64,000 bases of DNA from Blastomyces gilchristii SLH14081 (GCF_000003855.2 NW_003101659.1:275475-339474), one strand, 5' to 3'; positions 23,054 through 36,114 are shown, counted from the first letter of the stretch. Numbers and translations are program-made. Notes: generated by a model not told the origin, from the letters alone.

Positions 23054-25223
23054 ATGTCTATGTCCTCTCCCTCCGCCACTACTACCACGGTCCCCTCCGA
23101 GTCCTCGTCCTCGCGCCCCAGTCGTCTACGCCGCTTGAGCAACCTCAGGGCGTACGCTCATTCCAGCGGCCACCGTTCATATCGAAATAGCCTGACCCGG
23201 GCTGTTGGCTTGTCATCGCACTCTGCTGCTCCCTCAGCCTCGTCTACTGCAGACGCTGCACCGACTACTGACACTGCTACTGCTATTTCTACAACTACTA
23301 ACCGTCTAGCTACTACGACCACTACTACTACAGCTTCTCCCACCGAATCAGCACTTATCCGCCACCCATGTCCCGAGACTGATGCTTCAAGGCTCTCTAC
23401 GACCCCTTCCGCACAAAGTGAGAGCTCGTCCAGCTCAGACCTTCACTCCCACGCTCCCTCTTCATCTGCTTCTTCACATTCTACCCCGTCCAACGACCCG
23501 GAGTCGTCAGAGCTGCAGCTAGTATCCGGCATGGTACGACATCGGAATATGCCACGCATAGATCTGCTCGGAGCCAACCAGGACCTGTCGCAGCACTCGT
23601 CACCAACGCCTTCAAGTGCTCGGAATAATCTCAGTGAGACCCGTCCTAAAAGCTCGGCTGATACAGCTCAGAACACCTCGCCAGGGAATATGGGGTCTCC
23701 CAGTAGACGGGCAGACACTACTCCCCAGCCTTCCCCAGATGTCGGTTCGAAATCGGATCCCCCAAAGCCTACGATACGTTTCTATGCCTATCAGGATCCC
23801 CATCAGAATTCAAGGCCATCATTACCTTTCACAACCACCTCCCGGACATTGCCAGATGATTCCTCCGTGATTCGAGTGGGCCGGTATTCAGAGCGGGATG
23901 GCATTCCCGTTCACAATCCGACGGAACCATCCGATGCACCCGTTGGCTTTAAATCCAAAGTTGTGAGCAGGAGACACTGCGAGTTTTCCTTCGTTAATGG
24001 ACAATGGCATATTCGAGATGTAGGGAGCTCGTCAGGGACTTTCCTGAACCACATGCGGCTGAGCCAACCCAACATGGCGTCCAGGCTGTATGCCATTAGA
24101 GATGGCGATATTCTGCAGCTAGGAATTGACTTTAGGGGCGGGGAGGAAATGATCTTTAGATGCGTACGGATGCGGATCGAATGCAATCGGTCATGGCAGA
24201 AACAGGCAAATGAGTTTAAGTACGTTTATTTATTTGTATTTTCTGTTCCTAGTCCATGCAATTGGCACCGGTAATTTTTCGGGATGTGGGGTAATTTCAT
24301 ACTAACAAGCGGGTTACCAACAGTAAAAATACAGCGGCTCTAATCAATAACCTGGGGAAGGGGAAAAATGCAGCAGATTATGCGGGTAGCAGGGAATGCT
24401 CAATCTGTCTTGGTTCAGTGTTGGTCCGTTCCCCCTCCTCTCCCCGCATCGAGCTAAACGCCATTTGTTGCTTCAAACTAACGTGGTAATAATACAGCGT
24501 CCATATCAATGTCTTTTTATGGCTGCTTGTGCCCACGTCTGGCACTACAAGTGCATACGCCGCCTCATCCACTCGCCTGAATACCCCATGTTCCAATGCC
24601 CAAACTGTCGTGCATACACAGATCTCAGTGCAGAAGTAGACGATTCGAACGACCCTTTTGAAGACGAGGCCCATCCGGAACCTCCCAAATCCCGAGACCA
24701 GCCTGCACAAGACTATCCCAACAGTGATAACAACAATAACAATAGCACAAACCCAGCCGCCCGCAATTCGACAGGGGAGAGGACCCCTTCCTCCGCCCCG
24801 AATGGCCAGCATAGACCGTCAACTGCAGACCAGGACCGCCTAGCTGGTGCAGTCGACATGATGAACCTTGACGAGGCCCCTATAGCCACCCCCCGAGCCG
24901 AAAACGGTACTACGAGGCGAGTGAGCTCGAACGCAAACGCAACCGCGAACGGAAACGTAAACGGAGATTCTGACATGGCGATGACAAATGGAATAAGCGA
25001 GCAGGCGACTAACGGAATTGGTGAGACTTTATCGCGGAGTTCTAACATCGATATACCGCAATGCTTACGGCTTGTGGGTGGTCGTCGAGGACTGCAGCCC
25101 CAGGGGGATGGTGGTGGTGGTGGTGGTGGTGGAGGTGGAAATGATGTGTTCGAAGATACCCCATTAACGCCGCGGAATGATTTTGGACCCTTAGCATTTG
25201 ACGGCCGTGCTGGCCGGTTGTAG
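23054..25223 (+). CDS. DMA1: Dma1/CHFR-type FHA-RING E3 ubiquitin ligase
   Basis: Mitotic-checkpoint/septation ligase of the Dma/CHFR family. Exons 23054-24219, 24324-24423 and 24498-25223 give 663 aa. A long Ser/Thr-rich disordered N-terminus (about 230 residues) precedes the FHA domain (about 245-385), with the phosphothreonine-binding motifs IRVGRYSERD, VVSRRHCEF and SSSGTFLNH. The RING-H2 (about 413-465) reads CSICL ... CAHVWHYKCI ... CPNC, with the second Cys pair and His spread over exons 2 and 3. The intron between them has an unusual GTCCGT donor. The C-terminus is Asn/Ser-rich with a poly-Gly run. Domain order and the post-RING tail match Dma proteins. Confidence 0.93.
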
Positions 25224-26800
25224 CATTCTACGATGGTTTGGTTTCCTTTGTTTGCTTTTGATGGCGTTCCTGCTGCTTTATTTCTCCCCCCTTCATACCT
25301 TGCGTCATGTTATTTCCCCTTTGGTTCCGCTTTACGTGCTTCATTTATATGCTAGTCGCCTGGGTTCAGGTATTGAACAACTTTTTCTTACGTTTCTTAT
25401 GCGCTCGTAACTCTCACCGCATCACCTACCTGAATGAACGATTAATCTGGTTGGTCTAGCTCTTATAAAGCATGGTTCAACCCTCCCATCTCCATCCACC
25501 CCATCATCCCCAAGTAACATAGCTTCTTTGGCTACATGGTACTCTGCTCTTCATCCCTCCTCTCTTCTCAAAACCCAAACATCGAGAACATCAACACAAC
25601 AACACAGAAGTCCTCTGGGATAAGGCTAGCCTGACAATGGTGGCGTGATCCTATTTTATATGCCTTTCTTATCTCTTTTCTTTATGTCTCTCCTCGTAGT
25701 TTGCTCTTTCCTTTCCGTTCATATTTTTTTTTTTTTTCCTTTTTTTTTTTTTTCTTGTTCATCACTATTAGGAACCTGTTGGGAGCACAGGAGTGGAGGA
25801 GGGAAGGAGTACTGCAAACTGGGAAGTTTTTGATGTGTAGGACTTCATTTTTCACCCTTTTCACCCTTTTTCCTTCTTCACTTTCGCTACATAAATATAT
25901 AACCTCGTCTCCACGCGCCGGCACCTTCATTATATCTTTCCCTTCTACAATGTTTTCTTGGAATTTGCATTGGACTTGGGATTTTTGTTGGTTTGTGTGT
26001 GGGTGTCTCGTTTCGCAACATGGTCATTTATTGCCCTCTCTTTATTCTGTTTTATTTTTATTTTTATTTTTATTTTTATTTTTATTTTTATTTTTATTTT
26101 TATTTTTATTTTTTTTATTTATTTATTTCCCATTTGCTTGTTTCAATTTCTCTTTTCATATTAGACCTAGTGGAGGGAGGAATCTGCTAATGTTTAATGA
26201 CCATTTCCTATACTGGCAGGGTGAATAGCGGTGAAGTTAATAACCAACAGCCAATCCCCACACGATACGTTAGCTATTTCACAGCAAAGGAAGAGGAAAC
26301 ACATTACACAAAACTTGTGCATATTTTAGTTCTTCTGCTGATCCCCAATCCCCCTCTTCCCTTCCCATGCTCCCTTCCCCGCATCATACTTGCCAGGCTT
26401 TAAAACCCCCTCGTTGGTTCTAAAACAACGGCGGAAAAATACATCTCATCCTTCCTTCTTGCCCTGCCCAATGTAAATTCCAACTTTTCTCAGCTTACTT
26501 TTTGCTAATAATTTGCATTCGCTCATTACAGAGTACATATCCCTCTCGCCATCACACCACCTGCACCGATAAGATAAGCTCCCGCAGGCCCACCTGGAAC
26601 CAAATATGACCCCTTATTAAGCTTAAAATCTTACCCGTAACTTTAAAATCCCACCCAACAACCCCCTGAAGCTTGGAAGCAACCCAATACCACCAACGGC
26701 AAAATATAAAAAAAGAAAAACGCACGCGACCCGCCACCCAATTTCTATCTTTTCTCTTTGTCCTCCTTTCCTCAGGTCATATCCCCCCTGACTACGCAGT
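25224..26800. other. Intergenic DMA1-bestrophin gene
   Basis: 1.58 kb with strong plus-strand T bias. Contains T14-CC-T14 at 25724-25753 and a TTTTTA hexamer array near 26050-26128. Frames across these arrays translate to Phe/Ile/Tyr runs and are not genes. Upstream sequence of the channel gene is at the right end. Confidence 0.6.
26050..26128. repeat. (TTTTTA)n microsatellite, about 11 units
   Basis: Nearly perfect TTTTTA hexamer array ending in a longer T run and TTTA repeats. The unit count makes it a likely polymorphic locus. Confidence 0.95.
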
Positions 26801-28442
26801 ATGCGTTTTACTGAGCCGCCACCACCGCAAAGCCCTGTTAAAAATGGCAACGGTGGTGGCAGAATGCGCCATCACCTGCGAAGAGGGACGTTTCCGTTTC
26901 GAAAGTCACGCCGTTCGAAGCCACGGAGGTATGATATCATTTTTTACTCCATGTTTTGCGATGTCTACATGTATAGCGTATATGTAGGAGAATAGTATAC
27001 AGACCATCCTCCGGGCGGGCTTTGGTCAATTGTGAAATGAGGAGGAGTGTTTATAAAACTACTCCGACTTCGAGAAACGCGTCGCGCTTCGTGAAAATTA
27101 CTATTTAACTGAAAATTTACTGAGATTGAGACTGGTTTAACAGATGGCCTCTGGTCCTCCGCTTTATAAAAGGCGCCGTACACGGCGCGATCCTCATCCC
27201 CGTCATCCTACACGCGCTCTTCACCGCCTTAGTCGTCTATCTGGATAAATACGTTCACACTCGTCTTGGCCTACCCGCGACAATCGTAAGCCTAAAATTC
27301 CACCTCAAAACCTTCCCCACGGGCCGAAAGATGTGAATGCTAATAGAAAACTCTTTAAGATCCCCTCCCTCTCCATAGTCGTCGGTCTCATCCTCGTCTT
27401 CCGCAACCAAACCTCCTACAACCGCTTCTGGGACGGCCGCAACAGCCTCTCCGCCATAAACACTTCCGTCCGCAACCTGACCCGCTCAATCCTCACGCAC
27501 GCCTACAACAGCCAAGCGGGACCTCTTACCCTCGCTGAGAAAAATGATGTTGAACGTACCATCCGAGTCCTCATGGCGATTCCATTCGCTGTGAAGAATT
27601 ACCTACGCGCCGAATGGGGCGCGGCCTGGGCGCCGAATCCTAAAATGGGTGGTGCGACTGATGGTGGCGGCGGGAGCGCGAGCCTCAGCCATGCTGTGGA
27701 GAGTAGCATGATACTGCGACACCCGGATAGGAATGGTAATGTCAATCGTACCCGCGCGGGCGGGGACGGGGACGGGGTCGGCGTTGCTGATGGCGACAAC
27801 GGCGACGATAGTGAGGATGGCGTGCGAGTGTTTAACCCCGAATACGACAGCCTCTTGCCCATGGGCATGCAAGCCCACGAAGACGAAGGCCTGGGTCTAC
27901 CCCTCCAACTAACCTTTTTCGTCGACGGCTTCATAAAGCGTGGCTTGGAGCGCGGCTGGTTCTCAGCGCCGGGCGCTAGCAACCTGCAAGCCCAGCTCAA
28001 CGCCCTGACGGACGCGTACGGGCGCATGGAGACCATCAAGCTAACGCCGATCCCCATCGCGCACCTCATCCATCAGAAACAGGTGCTGGCGCTCTTTGGT
28101 GCCGTGCTGCCGTTTGCCATGGTGGATGAGATGGGCTGGTGGGCTGTGCCGATCGTCTCGCTGGTTATTTTTACGCTGTATGGGATTGAGGGGATTGGAT
28201 CGCAGCTGGAGGATCCGTTTGGGTATGATCGGAATGACATTAAGATGGATGCTATCGTAGAGGATGAGAGGGTGGAGATTGAGGCTATTTTGAATGAGTG
28301 GAAGAAGGTTACGGTTGTGAGGGGGGAGGATGGACTTGTAGGTGGTGGTGGTGATGCTGGAGGGTATGAGCCGATGGAAATGTTTATACGGATGCGAACG
28401 GCGACGCGAGAGCGCGATGAGGGAGTGAGGAATGGGATATGA
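26801..28442 (+). CDS. Bestrophin/UPF0187-like anion channel
   Basis: Predicted membrane channel of the bestrophin (RFP-TM) superfamily; fungal members are mostly uncharacterised. Exons 26801-26928, 27144-27285 and 27360-28442 give 450 aa. A basic N-terminus leads to membrane helices: VLRFIKGAVHGAILIPVILH, FTALVVYLDKYV, then PSLSIVVGLILVFRNQTSYN followed by RFWDGRNSL, the family hallmark after TM2. A Gly/Asp-rich insertion at about residues 200-255 lies in the cytoplasmic region. Two later helices include ALFGAVLPFAMVDEMGWWAV and VSLVIFTLYGIEGIGSQLED, with the acidic EDPFGYDRNDI motif seen in bestrophins. The exon 3 acceptor is AAG. Substrate and membrane location are not shown by the sequence. 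Confidence 0.88.
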
Positions 28443-28826
28443 CGTTACTTCGTTACGTTTGTTGCTGATGGAATGATATATATGGACGACGACGTCCATG
28501 CATTATGTGAGCGGTGAGTGTTTAGACTGCATATATCCCCATTTTCATTTCATTTTGCGTTTGCTTTTGCTTTTGCTTCCACCTTTGTCTACGGGTGGAT
28601 ATCTTAACGGATGTTTTCTGCATATATTTCCCCACTGCCATCCCATTCTTGGTTGTTAAAAATCAATATTTCAATACAATCTATCGCTTTAAGGGAAATA
28701 AGCCAGGTATGGTGCGCATTAAGATAGAAGCGATAAGAATCGGGTCGGTTTTGTGAAAGCCGGAGGAAAGAAAAACAATAGGGGTCAAATAGCAATAAGC
28801 GCTCCTGTAACAGGTTTCCACCCGGC
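28443..28826. other. Convergent spacer, bestrophin gene / basic protein gene
   Basis: 384 bp tail-to-tail spacer; includes a short tgctttTGCTTTtgctt repeat near 28560-28580. No gene seen. Confidence 0.45.
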
Positions 28827-30032
28827 TCACTCCTTACTTTCCGGTGTTGGAGAAGTAAGCCTAAAACTACCCTCGCCAGGATACATGAACTCGTCGTTGT
28901 TGGGGCAAGCTAATCCTGCACCATCACCGTCATGCAGCATGTGTTCTCTCAATTGTTCAGGTTCTGAATCCAATCCAGAAGAAACCTCATATTCAGACAC
29001 CTGGATCTCCATGTCCATCGGTGGCGGAGTGCCAGTCATTTCCTCCTTGGAGAGAGAGTTTCCGAGACGGAAACAAGTCAAACGAGAAAGAAAGTCTTGA
29101 GGCACACTCTTCTGTTCTCGATCTCCTCTCGGCCCCTGTTCCCGCTGACGATCCGCAACCGTATCCGCCTTCCTGGCACTCTCCGAAGCGTCAATAGCAG
29201 AAGAATCAGGAGGCGTGGTGGGTCGTTTCCGCGCTGGCGGCGGTTTATGCGTAGGAGACTCATTGGTAGCTTCGCTGTCGCTACTACCAAGTCTTGCACT
29301 CGATCTGCTTCTCCTCCTCCCTCCCGCGCGCGCTCCTAACCGCCTTCTCTCCTTTCCGGCCCCCTTTTCCCTTTCCTTTTCCCTCTCCTTTTCCCTCTCC
29401 CGTTCCCTATCCCTCCGAATCTTTTTGATCATCACCTCCTCATCCCCCGCACATCCCTCATCCCCTACGTCTTCCCTCGCCAACTCCACAGCAAGTTCCA
29501 CCTCCTCATCATTCACCCACGATTCATCTTCCACCTGTACACCCGCCCTTTTAAGGATCTTCCTCGCCTGCGCCCGCATCCGTGCCCTTTTCAACATGAT
29601 CCTATCCGCCACCTTCTGCAGTTTTTCCAGATCTCTCTGAAGCGAAAAGAGTGCGTCCACGATCCAGGTCGGTGACCAGCCATAGTACCTGCCCTCAAAC
29701 GTACGGGGTCCGTATGTGCGCCAGAAACCATGTAGCGCCTGGATATTCCAGTGGTGCCGGGCTTGGTCGTGACCTAACTGCACGTGCCAGAGATGAGAGA
29801 GGAGTTTGTATTCCTGGTCTTTGTGGCGGAATTCGGGAATTAGGGGGGCAGGCAGGTGGATCGGGTCATCGGCCAGGGTAATGTCAGGGAGCTAAAGGGA
29901 GAAGGGGTAAGCATGTGTGCGTGTACACCTCTTGTCCATAAGTCGTGATGCCTCTATGATCAGATGGTGGCTTACATAGAATATAGGATATCTGTATGGA
30001 TCGTAGTCATCGTCTGGCTCTGTGGGAGGCAT
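28827..30032 (-). CDS. Unrecognised conserved-looking fungal protein with basic/acidic tail
   Basis: I do not recognise the family. Exons 30032-29976 and 29891-28827 give 373 aa. The N-terminus MPPTEPDDDYDPYRYPIFYL is followed by an ordered-looking region (about 20-150) rich in Trp, Tyr and His: HKDQEYKLLSHLWHVQLGHD, HHWNIQALHGFWRTYGP and YYGWSPTWIVDALFSLQRD. A basic helix (KVADRIMLKRARMRAQARKI) is followed by an acidic helix, then a Lys/Glu/Arg run and a disordered Ser/Pro C-terminus. Tryptophan-rich N-domain plus charged helices could suit a nuclear or RNA/chromatin protein; this is a guess. The start is chosen because the first exon splices in frame with a GTAAGC donor. Confidence 0.65.
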
Positions 30033-31232
30033 TTTGAGCGAATATGGTTGGTTAAGCTATGTGTTTTGTAGAGGATAACGTTGTTGTATGGATGATGTGT
30101 TCCCGCTCTTGTTTTATAGTATGTTTATTGAAGATGTATCGTCGATTGAGATAGTGATAGCGACGTGGTAGTTGGCTGGTGCGTTGGGGATGTGATGTTC
30201 GCAGAAATAAACAAGGGGCCAGCAGTTAGGAATAGGAAGCGCCTGCTGTGTGTGTTCTATGCCCCAACAACCCGCGACGAATGCACTGGAAGTAGTAGGA
30301 ACTGTCTTCACAGGAAACAATAACCATCTATCACTATACATTTTCGATCTTCTGAAAGAGAAACAGTCCCCAATCAGGAGTCTGAGAATATGAATTCTTT
30401 TTTCTAGCTTAAGAGGAGAAAACAGGCCACTCATGCCTGTTTCATCATGAGCTGTTAACATAATAAACATTATTACTCTGAGGGTCTTCCTCTGGGAGGA
30501 AATTTGATATCAATGTCCTGGTTAAGTAACTCCTCAGCATACAAGCGGAGCATGCATCTGTATAAAGATGACCGCCACAATATATACTAGTTTTCTGCTA
30601 TGAAGAACCACAGATGGAACGGAAGGGCATGTAAGTTGTAGAAGAAAAGAAGAAACCCAAGCGCTCTAGCAGATAGCCTTCCTCAGGCACTTGGGGATGG
30701 GAGAAGGATATCAAATAGCCACGGTAGCTTAGATATAATAATATATCTAAACGGACAAATTTTGTGCAGGTTCTTTCTTCAAAAAACTATGGTGTGCAAG
30801 GCATAGGTGAGTGCAGTTTTCGGGACTGAAATAGGTTAAACAGTCTAGATTGCTCATCAAAGCAGTGGTATTTAAAACATAAGAGCCTCGCTTTCGGATG
30901 GTATGATAGAGCTAGGACCCTATGAGTATCAGTAAATGAAACTAGTAGAGCTCTAAACCCGAAAAAATTACCCCGGCTCAACAATTAGAATAAACCTTTG
31001 GATGAACTGTAGGATCCTGAGGTAAATAAGCGGGCTCACTTACTGAAGCTGTGGTTATAATTGCCTAATTTGAGTTGCTGGTAGGGCCAGATAAGAGCCT
31101 TGGTGATCCCGTATTTGCAACTTCTCCTGCCGCTTTTGTAGCTCCTGGCTCGGCTTCCCTCTCGTTTCTATGAATATGTATAGGCTATTATGATTGGATA
31201 AGACATTGCCATAAAGGCTAACTGGCAGCCAT
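30033..31232. other. Intergenic, 1.2 kb, no gene seen
   Basis: Between two minus-strand genes: promoter and 5' UTR of the basic protein gene on the left, 3' UTR of the chelatase-like gene on the right. Short frames on both strands show no family features. Confidence 0.5.
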
Positions 31233-32796
31233 TCATAAAGGTGCTTCGACATCTGCCAAAACTTCCTCAATGATCATTTCGGGGGAAGCGCCGGCCAGTA
31301 CCAAGTCAACGGCTTTCAAGGAACTTCCATACATCAGACTTCTATCATTCGCCGGTTCGGCTACGTAGATGCGGTGACGATATACTCTTCTAGCAGCAAG
31401 AGCCACTAAGGAAGGGAAAACATAATCCACTCGTTGTAAGGGCGCAAGGCATCTGATAAACATCAGTGTTTATATTTTAATGGCTGGAAACGAGGCTTGA
31501 CTAACCGGGTAAGCAGTTGGAAATGTCGAGTCGAGGTAGCAGTCACCCCACTAGCTACCCCTCGATTCATCCGGAGAAAGACAATGATATTTTGAAGGTA
31601 GTTAATCATATCTGCAGACAAGGTCACATTGTCGCTAAGTTGCCGTAGGGTTTTGATGTGCTAGAGTTATTTTTACTTTAGCACAGTGCAAGCATGGGGG
31701 AACCTAGAAGAAAATACAACAGGAAGCACCATACCTCTTCGCGAATTAAATATGGCTCATCGAACTCCTTGGGCAGAGGCAGGTTTGTCTTTCTGATGAC
31801 AGAGGATATCGACCCTTGATCGTCTGAAAACCACTCGCTGCTTTCTTCGAGATTCATGAATCCATTCTGGGGATCATGGTAATACGACATAAAAATATGG
31901 TCATTCTTTCCCTTGGTTTAGCATCCGGTTGATCCACAAAGAATAGAAGCTCGGAATAAATGGACTCACCAGGTGACGATTCAACAATGAGGACAATCCC
32001 TGTGGTTTCGATTCAACAAGTGGAATAAAAAGAAAAGTCTCAGGGGCACTGTGGAAAGAGGTTCGTGTATAAATCCGTTTATTTCGAATAAGCTAATTTT
32101 GCAATTCATTTAGTTGCCGGTATCCTATGTATCCGTTTCTGATAATAATCCAAATATTTACATACGTCGAGTGCTAGTAGTTGGACATAATCCGGTGCCA
32201 GATCGAAATTTTTGGCAACGATAACATTTACCACCTTGCGATCATCGAGGACGCTTGTTCGTACCCGCGAGCTAGATTTGTCTAGAGAAAGCCGTCCACC
32301 TCCAAAGGGCAGCCGATCAACGCTCTACAATAAAATTAGCCATATCATTCTTTGTAGGGTAGTGATGAAACCCGTCTACGTAACAAGCCAAAAACGAGCA
32401 TGCAGGCTCTAAAAGGGGAAAAAGGAACTCTTACCCTCCCCCCTTCACCACTAGTAAATGACGATAGTCTATCATAGTCTGGCCTCTCAGCATCGTGAGC
32501 CAGGATGGCATTACTGAACTCCTCCACAGTGGTATCAGGCGAGCAATTCAGGGTGGCGTGGGAAAGGCCAAAGATATTTTCAGCAATCTAACAGAATGTC
32601 AACTTAGTTTGTAACATATATATTATATATATTTCAGAGGACCGTTGCATACCAAAATCAGCTCATTTTCTAAATCATCCAAAACCTCCCTTTCCGTGTC
32701 GATGATGCAATGCTCTCGCGCAACAAGACTGAGAAGTACGACCACCTCAATATCGGACAGGTCCTCTACTCTGTCATGAAGGCTAGGATAATCCAT
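31233..32796 (-). CDS. Magnesium-chelatase-like fungal orphan
   Basis: Seven exons (32796-32653, 32587-32435, 32324-32166, 32092-31970, 31905-31735, 31660-31506, 31452-31233) join in frame to 374 aa. The N-terminal block VEDLSDIEVVVLLSLVAREH, with CIIDTE, followed by IAENIFGLSHATLNCSPDTT, resembles proteins labelled magnesium chelatase in filamentous fungi. The C-terminus (RVDYVFPSLVALAARRVYRH, then LKAVDLVLAGASPEMIIEEV) looks like the lid domain of MoxR/chelatase AAA+ ATPases. I see no Walker A (GxxxxGK) or Walker B motif, so ATPase activity is doubtful. Fungi make no chlorophyll, so the name says nothing about substrate. The first ATG in frame after a stop gives the start; a longer frame would need TTG. 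Confidence 0.75.
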
Positions 32797-33215
32797 TGAA
32801 TACGGAGACTGATCTTCAATGCGTACATTCCAAACAGACAATCATAGCTGTCAACATCAAGAGGCGCTGTGACAGCATATGCTTGTTGTCATCGTTCTCG
32901 TTGTCGCATCCAAAGAAAGATGGATGGAGTTGGAAGTCACATGTGGCTGTATTACTATTACCGTAATCTATTATTATCTCGTGCCACAGCCATTGTAAAT
33001 GGAGTATTCTAAGGTATCATAAATTACGTAATATACGGCGCCTCCAGGCATCGTCCAAAACGGGATAGCTATGTTCCAATCAACCTCTGCTGCGTCTATG
33101 TATTGCTTGTATATGACAAGCTATGTTATGATTAAGCCCAATTTTGACGTTCAAAGCTAGAGGACCTATGACATGACGATACAATTCACCGTTTGATGCC
33201 GGTGTTGGAATTCCT
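32797..33215. promoter_or_regulatory. Divergent promoter, chelatase-like gene / VPS16
   Basis: 419 bp head-to-head spacer. No motif stands out by eye. Confidence 0.4.
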
Positions 33216-36114
33216 ATGGCCCCAACAAACCCTCTGGCTGACTGGGAGAGGGTGGGAGACCGATTCTACAGGAAGGTCCGAGTGTACGATGCTGTCTTTG
33301 ACGAGGAGCTTGAGTTGGAAAACTTCATTGTCGCTGGAGCTCCATATGGGGGAGCTATAGGTGAATTAATGCCTAGAAACCTAATCACTTGGTTACATTT
33401 GATGGTTCTGTTCTAATACCTGGCGTAGCTCTTTATCGCGATGAAAGCAAACTCCAGAGATACAGAGATGCGGAGACAGCGAAGTCATCTATCGATATTT
33501 ATTCTTGCTCTGGCAAACGAATCAGTCGGATTAATGTTTGTGATAGCACTCAGCTTTTCTATTTGTTTCCGCTCTTCATACTGATATTTGATCTAGTGGG
33601 AACATGGATCAATCCGAGGCCTGGGTTGGTTGGACGATGAGAGGTTACTTGTAGTAACCCAAGATGGCACCGTGCGGTGTTATTATGGCTTACATGCGGA
33701 CTTTACGCCATTTTCTCTAGGAACTGTATGGCATGTGTCTAACCAGCGCTTTTGTGACTTCGTCTAACTTTTTACCTTAGGTGGCAGAGGAACATGGTGT
33801 GAAATCCTGCCGTTTTTGGTCGGACGGTTTCGTTGCTCTCTTAAATAACAATCAGCTCATTGCTGTCTCGAGCTATGATGAACCGCGGCCTAAATTACTT
33901 GCATCTCCTCCCGAAGGCGACGTATCTTCATGGTCATTGATTCCACCCAATTACACGCTCTCACGCTCTGTCGAAGTCCTCCTTGCAGTTGACCAAACGA
34001 TCTACGTTGTAGACGCGACAGAGGCTGAAGACCGCATGTTACAGAACGGTCCATTTAAACATGTTAGCGTATCTCCCAATGGGCGATTTGTCGCCTTGTA
34101 TACCAACGATGGCAAAGTCTGGGTTGTAAGCAGCGACTTCCAAAACAAACTTAGCGAATATCATTCCGGGACCAGAACACCTCCAAACAACGTGGTGTGG
34201 TGTGGCAATGATTCCGTTGTCCTCTCTTGGGAGGACGAAGTCCATATGGTTGGCCCTAATGGGGCTGCGGCGAGGTTGGCCTTCTAATTTATTTTGTTCA
34301 ATCTGGCTTATATAACTGACCTCAGTCAAGATATTTTTACGACGGCCGCGTTCATATCATTCCGGATTTTGACGGTGTGAGATTGCTCACCAATGACGCA
34401 TGTGAATTTATTCACAAGGTCCCCGGTATGTTGTCGAGGTACATTATAGAAAGTGATATAGGCCGCTGATCTACCCATAGATGCTACGGAAGAAGTATTC
34501 AGGCTGGGCTCGACTTCTCCCGCTTCAATTCTCCTTGATTCGGTTGGACTACTCGAGAAGAAATCCCCGAAAGCTGATGAGAACATTCAGCACATCCGTG
34601 GTAACCTTCTCGAAGCCGTCGACACCTGTGTAAAGGCAGCAGGCCACGAATTTAATACATATTGGCAAAAACAGCTCCTAAAGGCAGCATCATTTGGAAA
34701 GTCGGTTATTGATGTTTACAATAGTGACGACTTTGTGGATATGTGTGAACGTCTGCGAGTGCTGAATGCAGTACGCGACTATCGGATCGGTATCCCTATT
34801 TCGTACGAACAATATCTCCGCCTGACTCCGGAGAAGTTGATTGAACGATTGACCCACCGGCACGAGTATCTGCTTGCAATCCGCGTTTCCGAATATCTCC
34901 GCCTCCCGACGGATAAAATTTATGTCCACTGGGCTAGCCAAAAGGTCAAGACTTCCGCGGAAGATGACGACACCATTTGCGATATGGTTGTAGAAAAACT
35001 TCAGGGAAAGCGAGGGATATCGTTTGAAACGATAGCACAATCTGCCTATGATGAAGGTCGTGGGCATCTGGCCACTCAGCTACTTAATTTCGAGCCACGA
35101 GCAGGAAGGCAGGTGCCGCTCCTTTTGAATATGGAAGAAGATAACCTTGCGTTGGACAAAGCCATAGAAAGTGGCGACACGGACCTAATATATTTTGTCC
35201 TATTGCAGCTTAAACGGAAACTTCCCCTGGCAACATTTTTCCGAACGATCAATACTCGCCCTGTTGCATCCGCCCTCGTGGAGGCATCTGCCCGATCTCA
35301 AGATGTGGAGTTACTCAAAGATTTGTATTATCAGGATGATCGTTCAGTTGATGGTTCAAACCTACTTTTGAGAGATGCGCTGGCTCAATCAGACCCACAA
35401 GCTATTGGAGACAAGCTACGATTAGCGTCTAGATTGTTGGTGGACTCCAAAGATGCGAGCGTGCAATCGCATCAGAAATCATTGGCGGAAGCTGCGCAAC
35501 TCTTGAAAATTCAAGATGGACTAGATAAGGATATTGCGGACGGCAGTACTGAATTTGTTGGCCTGAGCATAAACGAAACTATGTACAGATTAATAAAATC
35601 TGGATATGGAAAACGTGCGAACAAAATACAAAGTGAATTCAAGGTACCGGAGAAGGCTTTTTGGTGGGTGAGATTGAGGGCTTTGGTAGCCAAACGAGAT
35701 TGGGGAGAGCTTGAGGAGCTTGCGAAACCCAAGAAATCTCCGATTGGATGGGAGGTAATATTATTTCCCTTCTTTTTTCTTGATTTCGATTTTGTCTCAT
35801 GATTTTATATTCATTCATTCATTAGTCTATATATATTGGAGTCAATGCTAACATGAATCCCCCAGCCATTTTACGATGAAATTCTAAGCGCCGGAAATAC
35901 CAAACTCGCATCAATTTTCATTCCGAAGTGCACCAATCTGCCAGTCAGCGAGAGAATCGAGATGTGGGTGAAGTGCGGGATGGTGGTTAAGGCTGGAGAG
36001 GAGGCACTTAAGGCCAAGGACGTTGACAGCCTGGAAGTGCTCAGAGGGAAAGCATCCGGTCTTGCCGTGGGTGAAATTGACCGAATGATCAACCAATTAA
36101 GGCCAAGGAAATAG
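33216..36114 (+). CDS. VPS16: Vps16, core subunit of HOPS/CORVET tethering complexes
   Basis: Class C Vps protein that binds Vps33 and is needed for endosome and vacuole fusion. Exons 33216-33360, 33429-33535, 33597-33725, 33781-34274, 34331-34425, 34481-35754 and 35866-36114 give 830 aa, the expected size. The N-terminal propeller starts NPLADWERVGDRFYRKVRVY and includes GLGWLDDERLLVVTQDGTVR and VVWCGNDSVVLSWEDEVHMV. The C-terminal alpha-solenoid includes IGIPISYEQYLRLTPEKLIE and FETIAQSAYDEGRGHLATQL, the Vps33-binding half. Exon 5 uses an AAG acceptor 5 nt downstream of a CAG; only the AAG keeps frame and restores RYFYDGRVHIIP. The stop is 105 nt from the ALB1 stop on the other strand. Confidence 0.96.

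Noticed and set aside
25701..26228. Long plus-strand frame rich in Phe, Ile and Tyr
   Set aside because: It is the translation of poly-T and the TTTTTA array; low complexity only.
32797..32841. Upstream extension of the chelatase-like gene to a TTG
   Set aside because: A TGA stop directly precedes it; the first ATG is at 32796.
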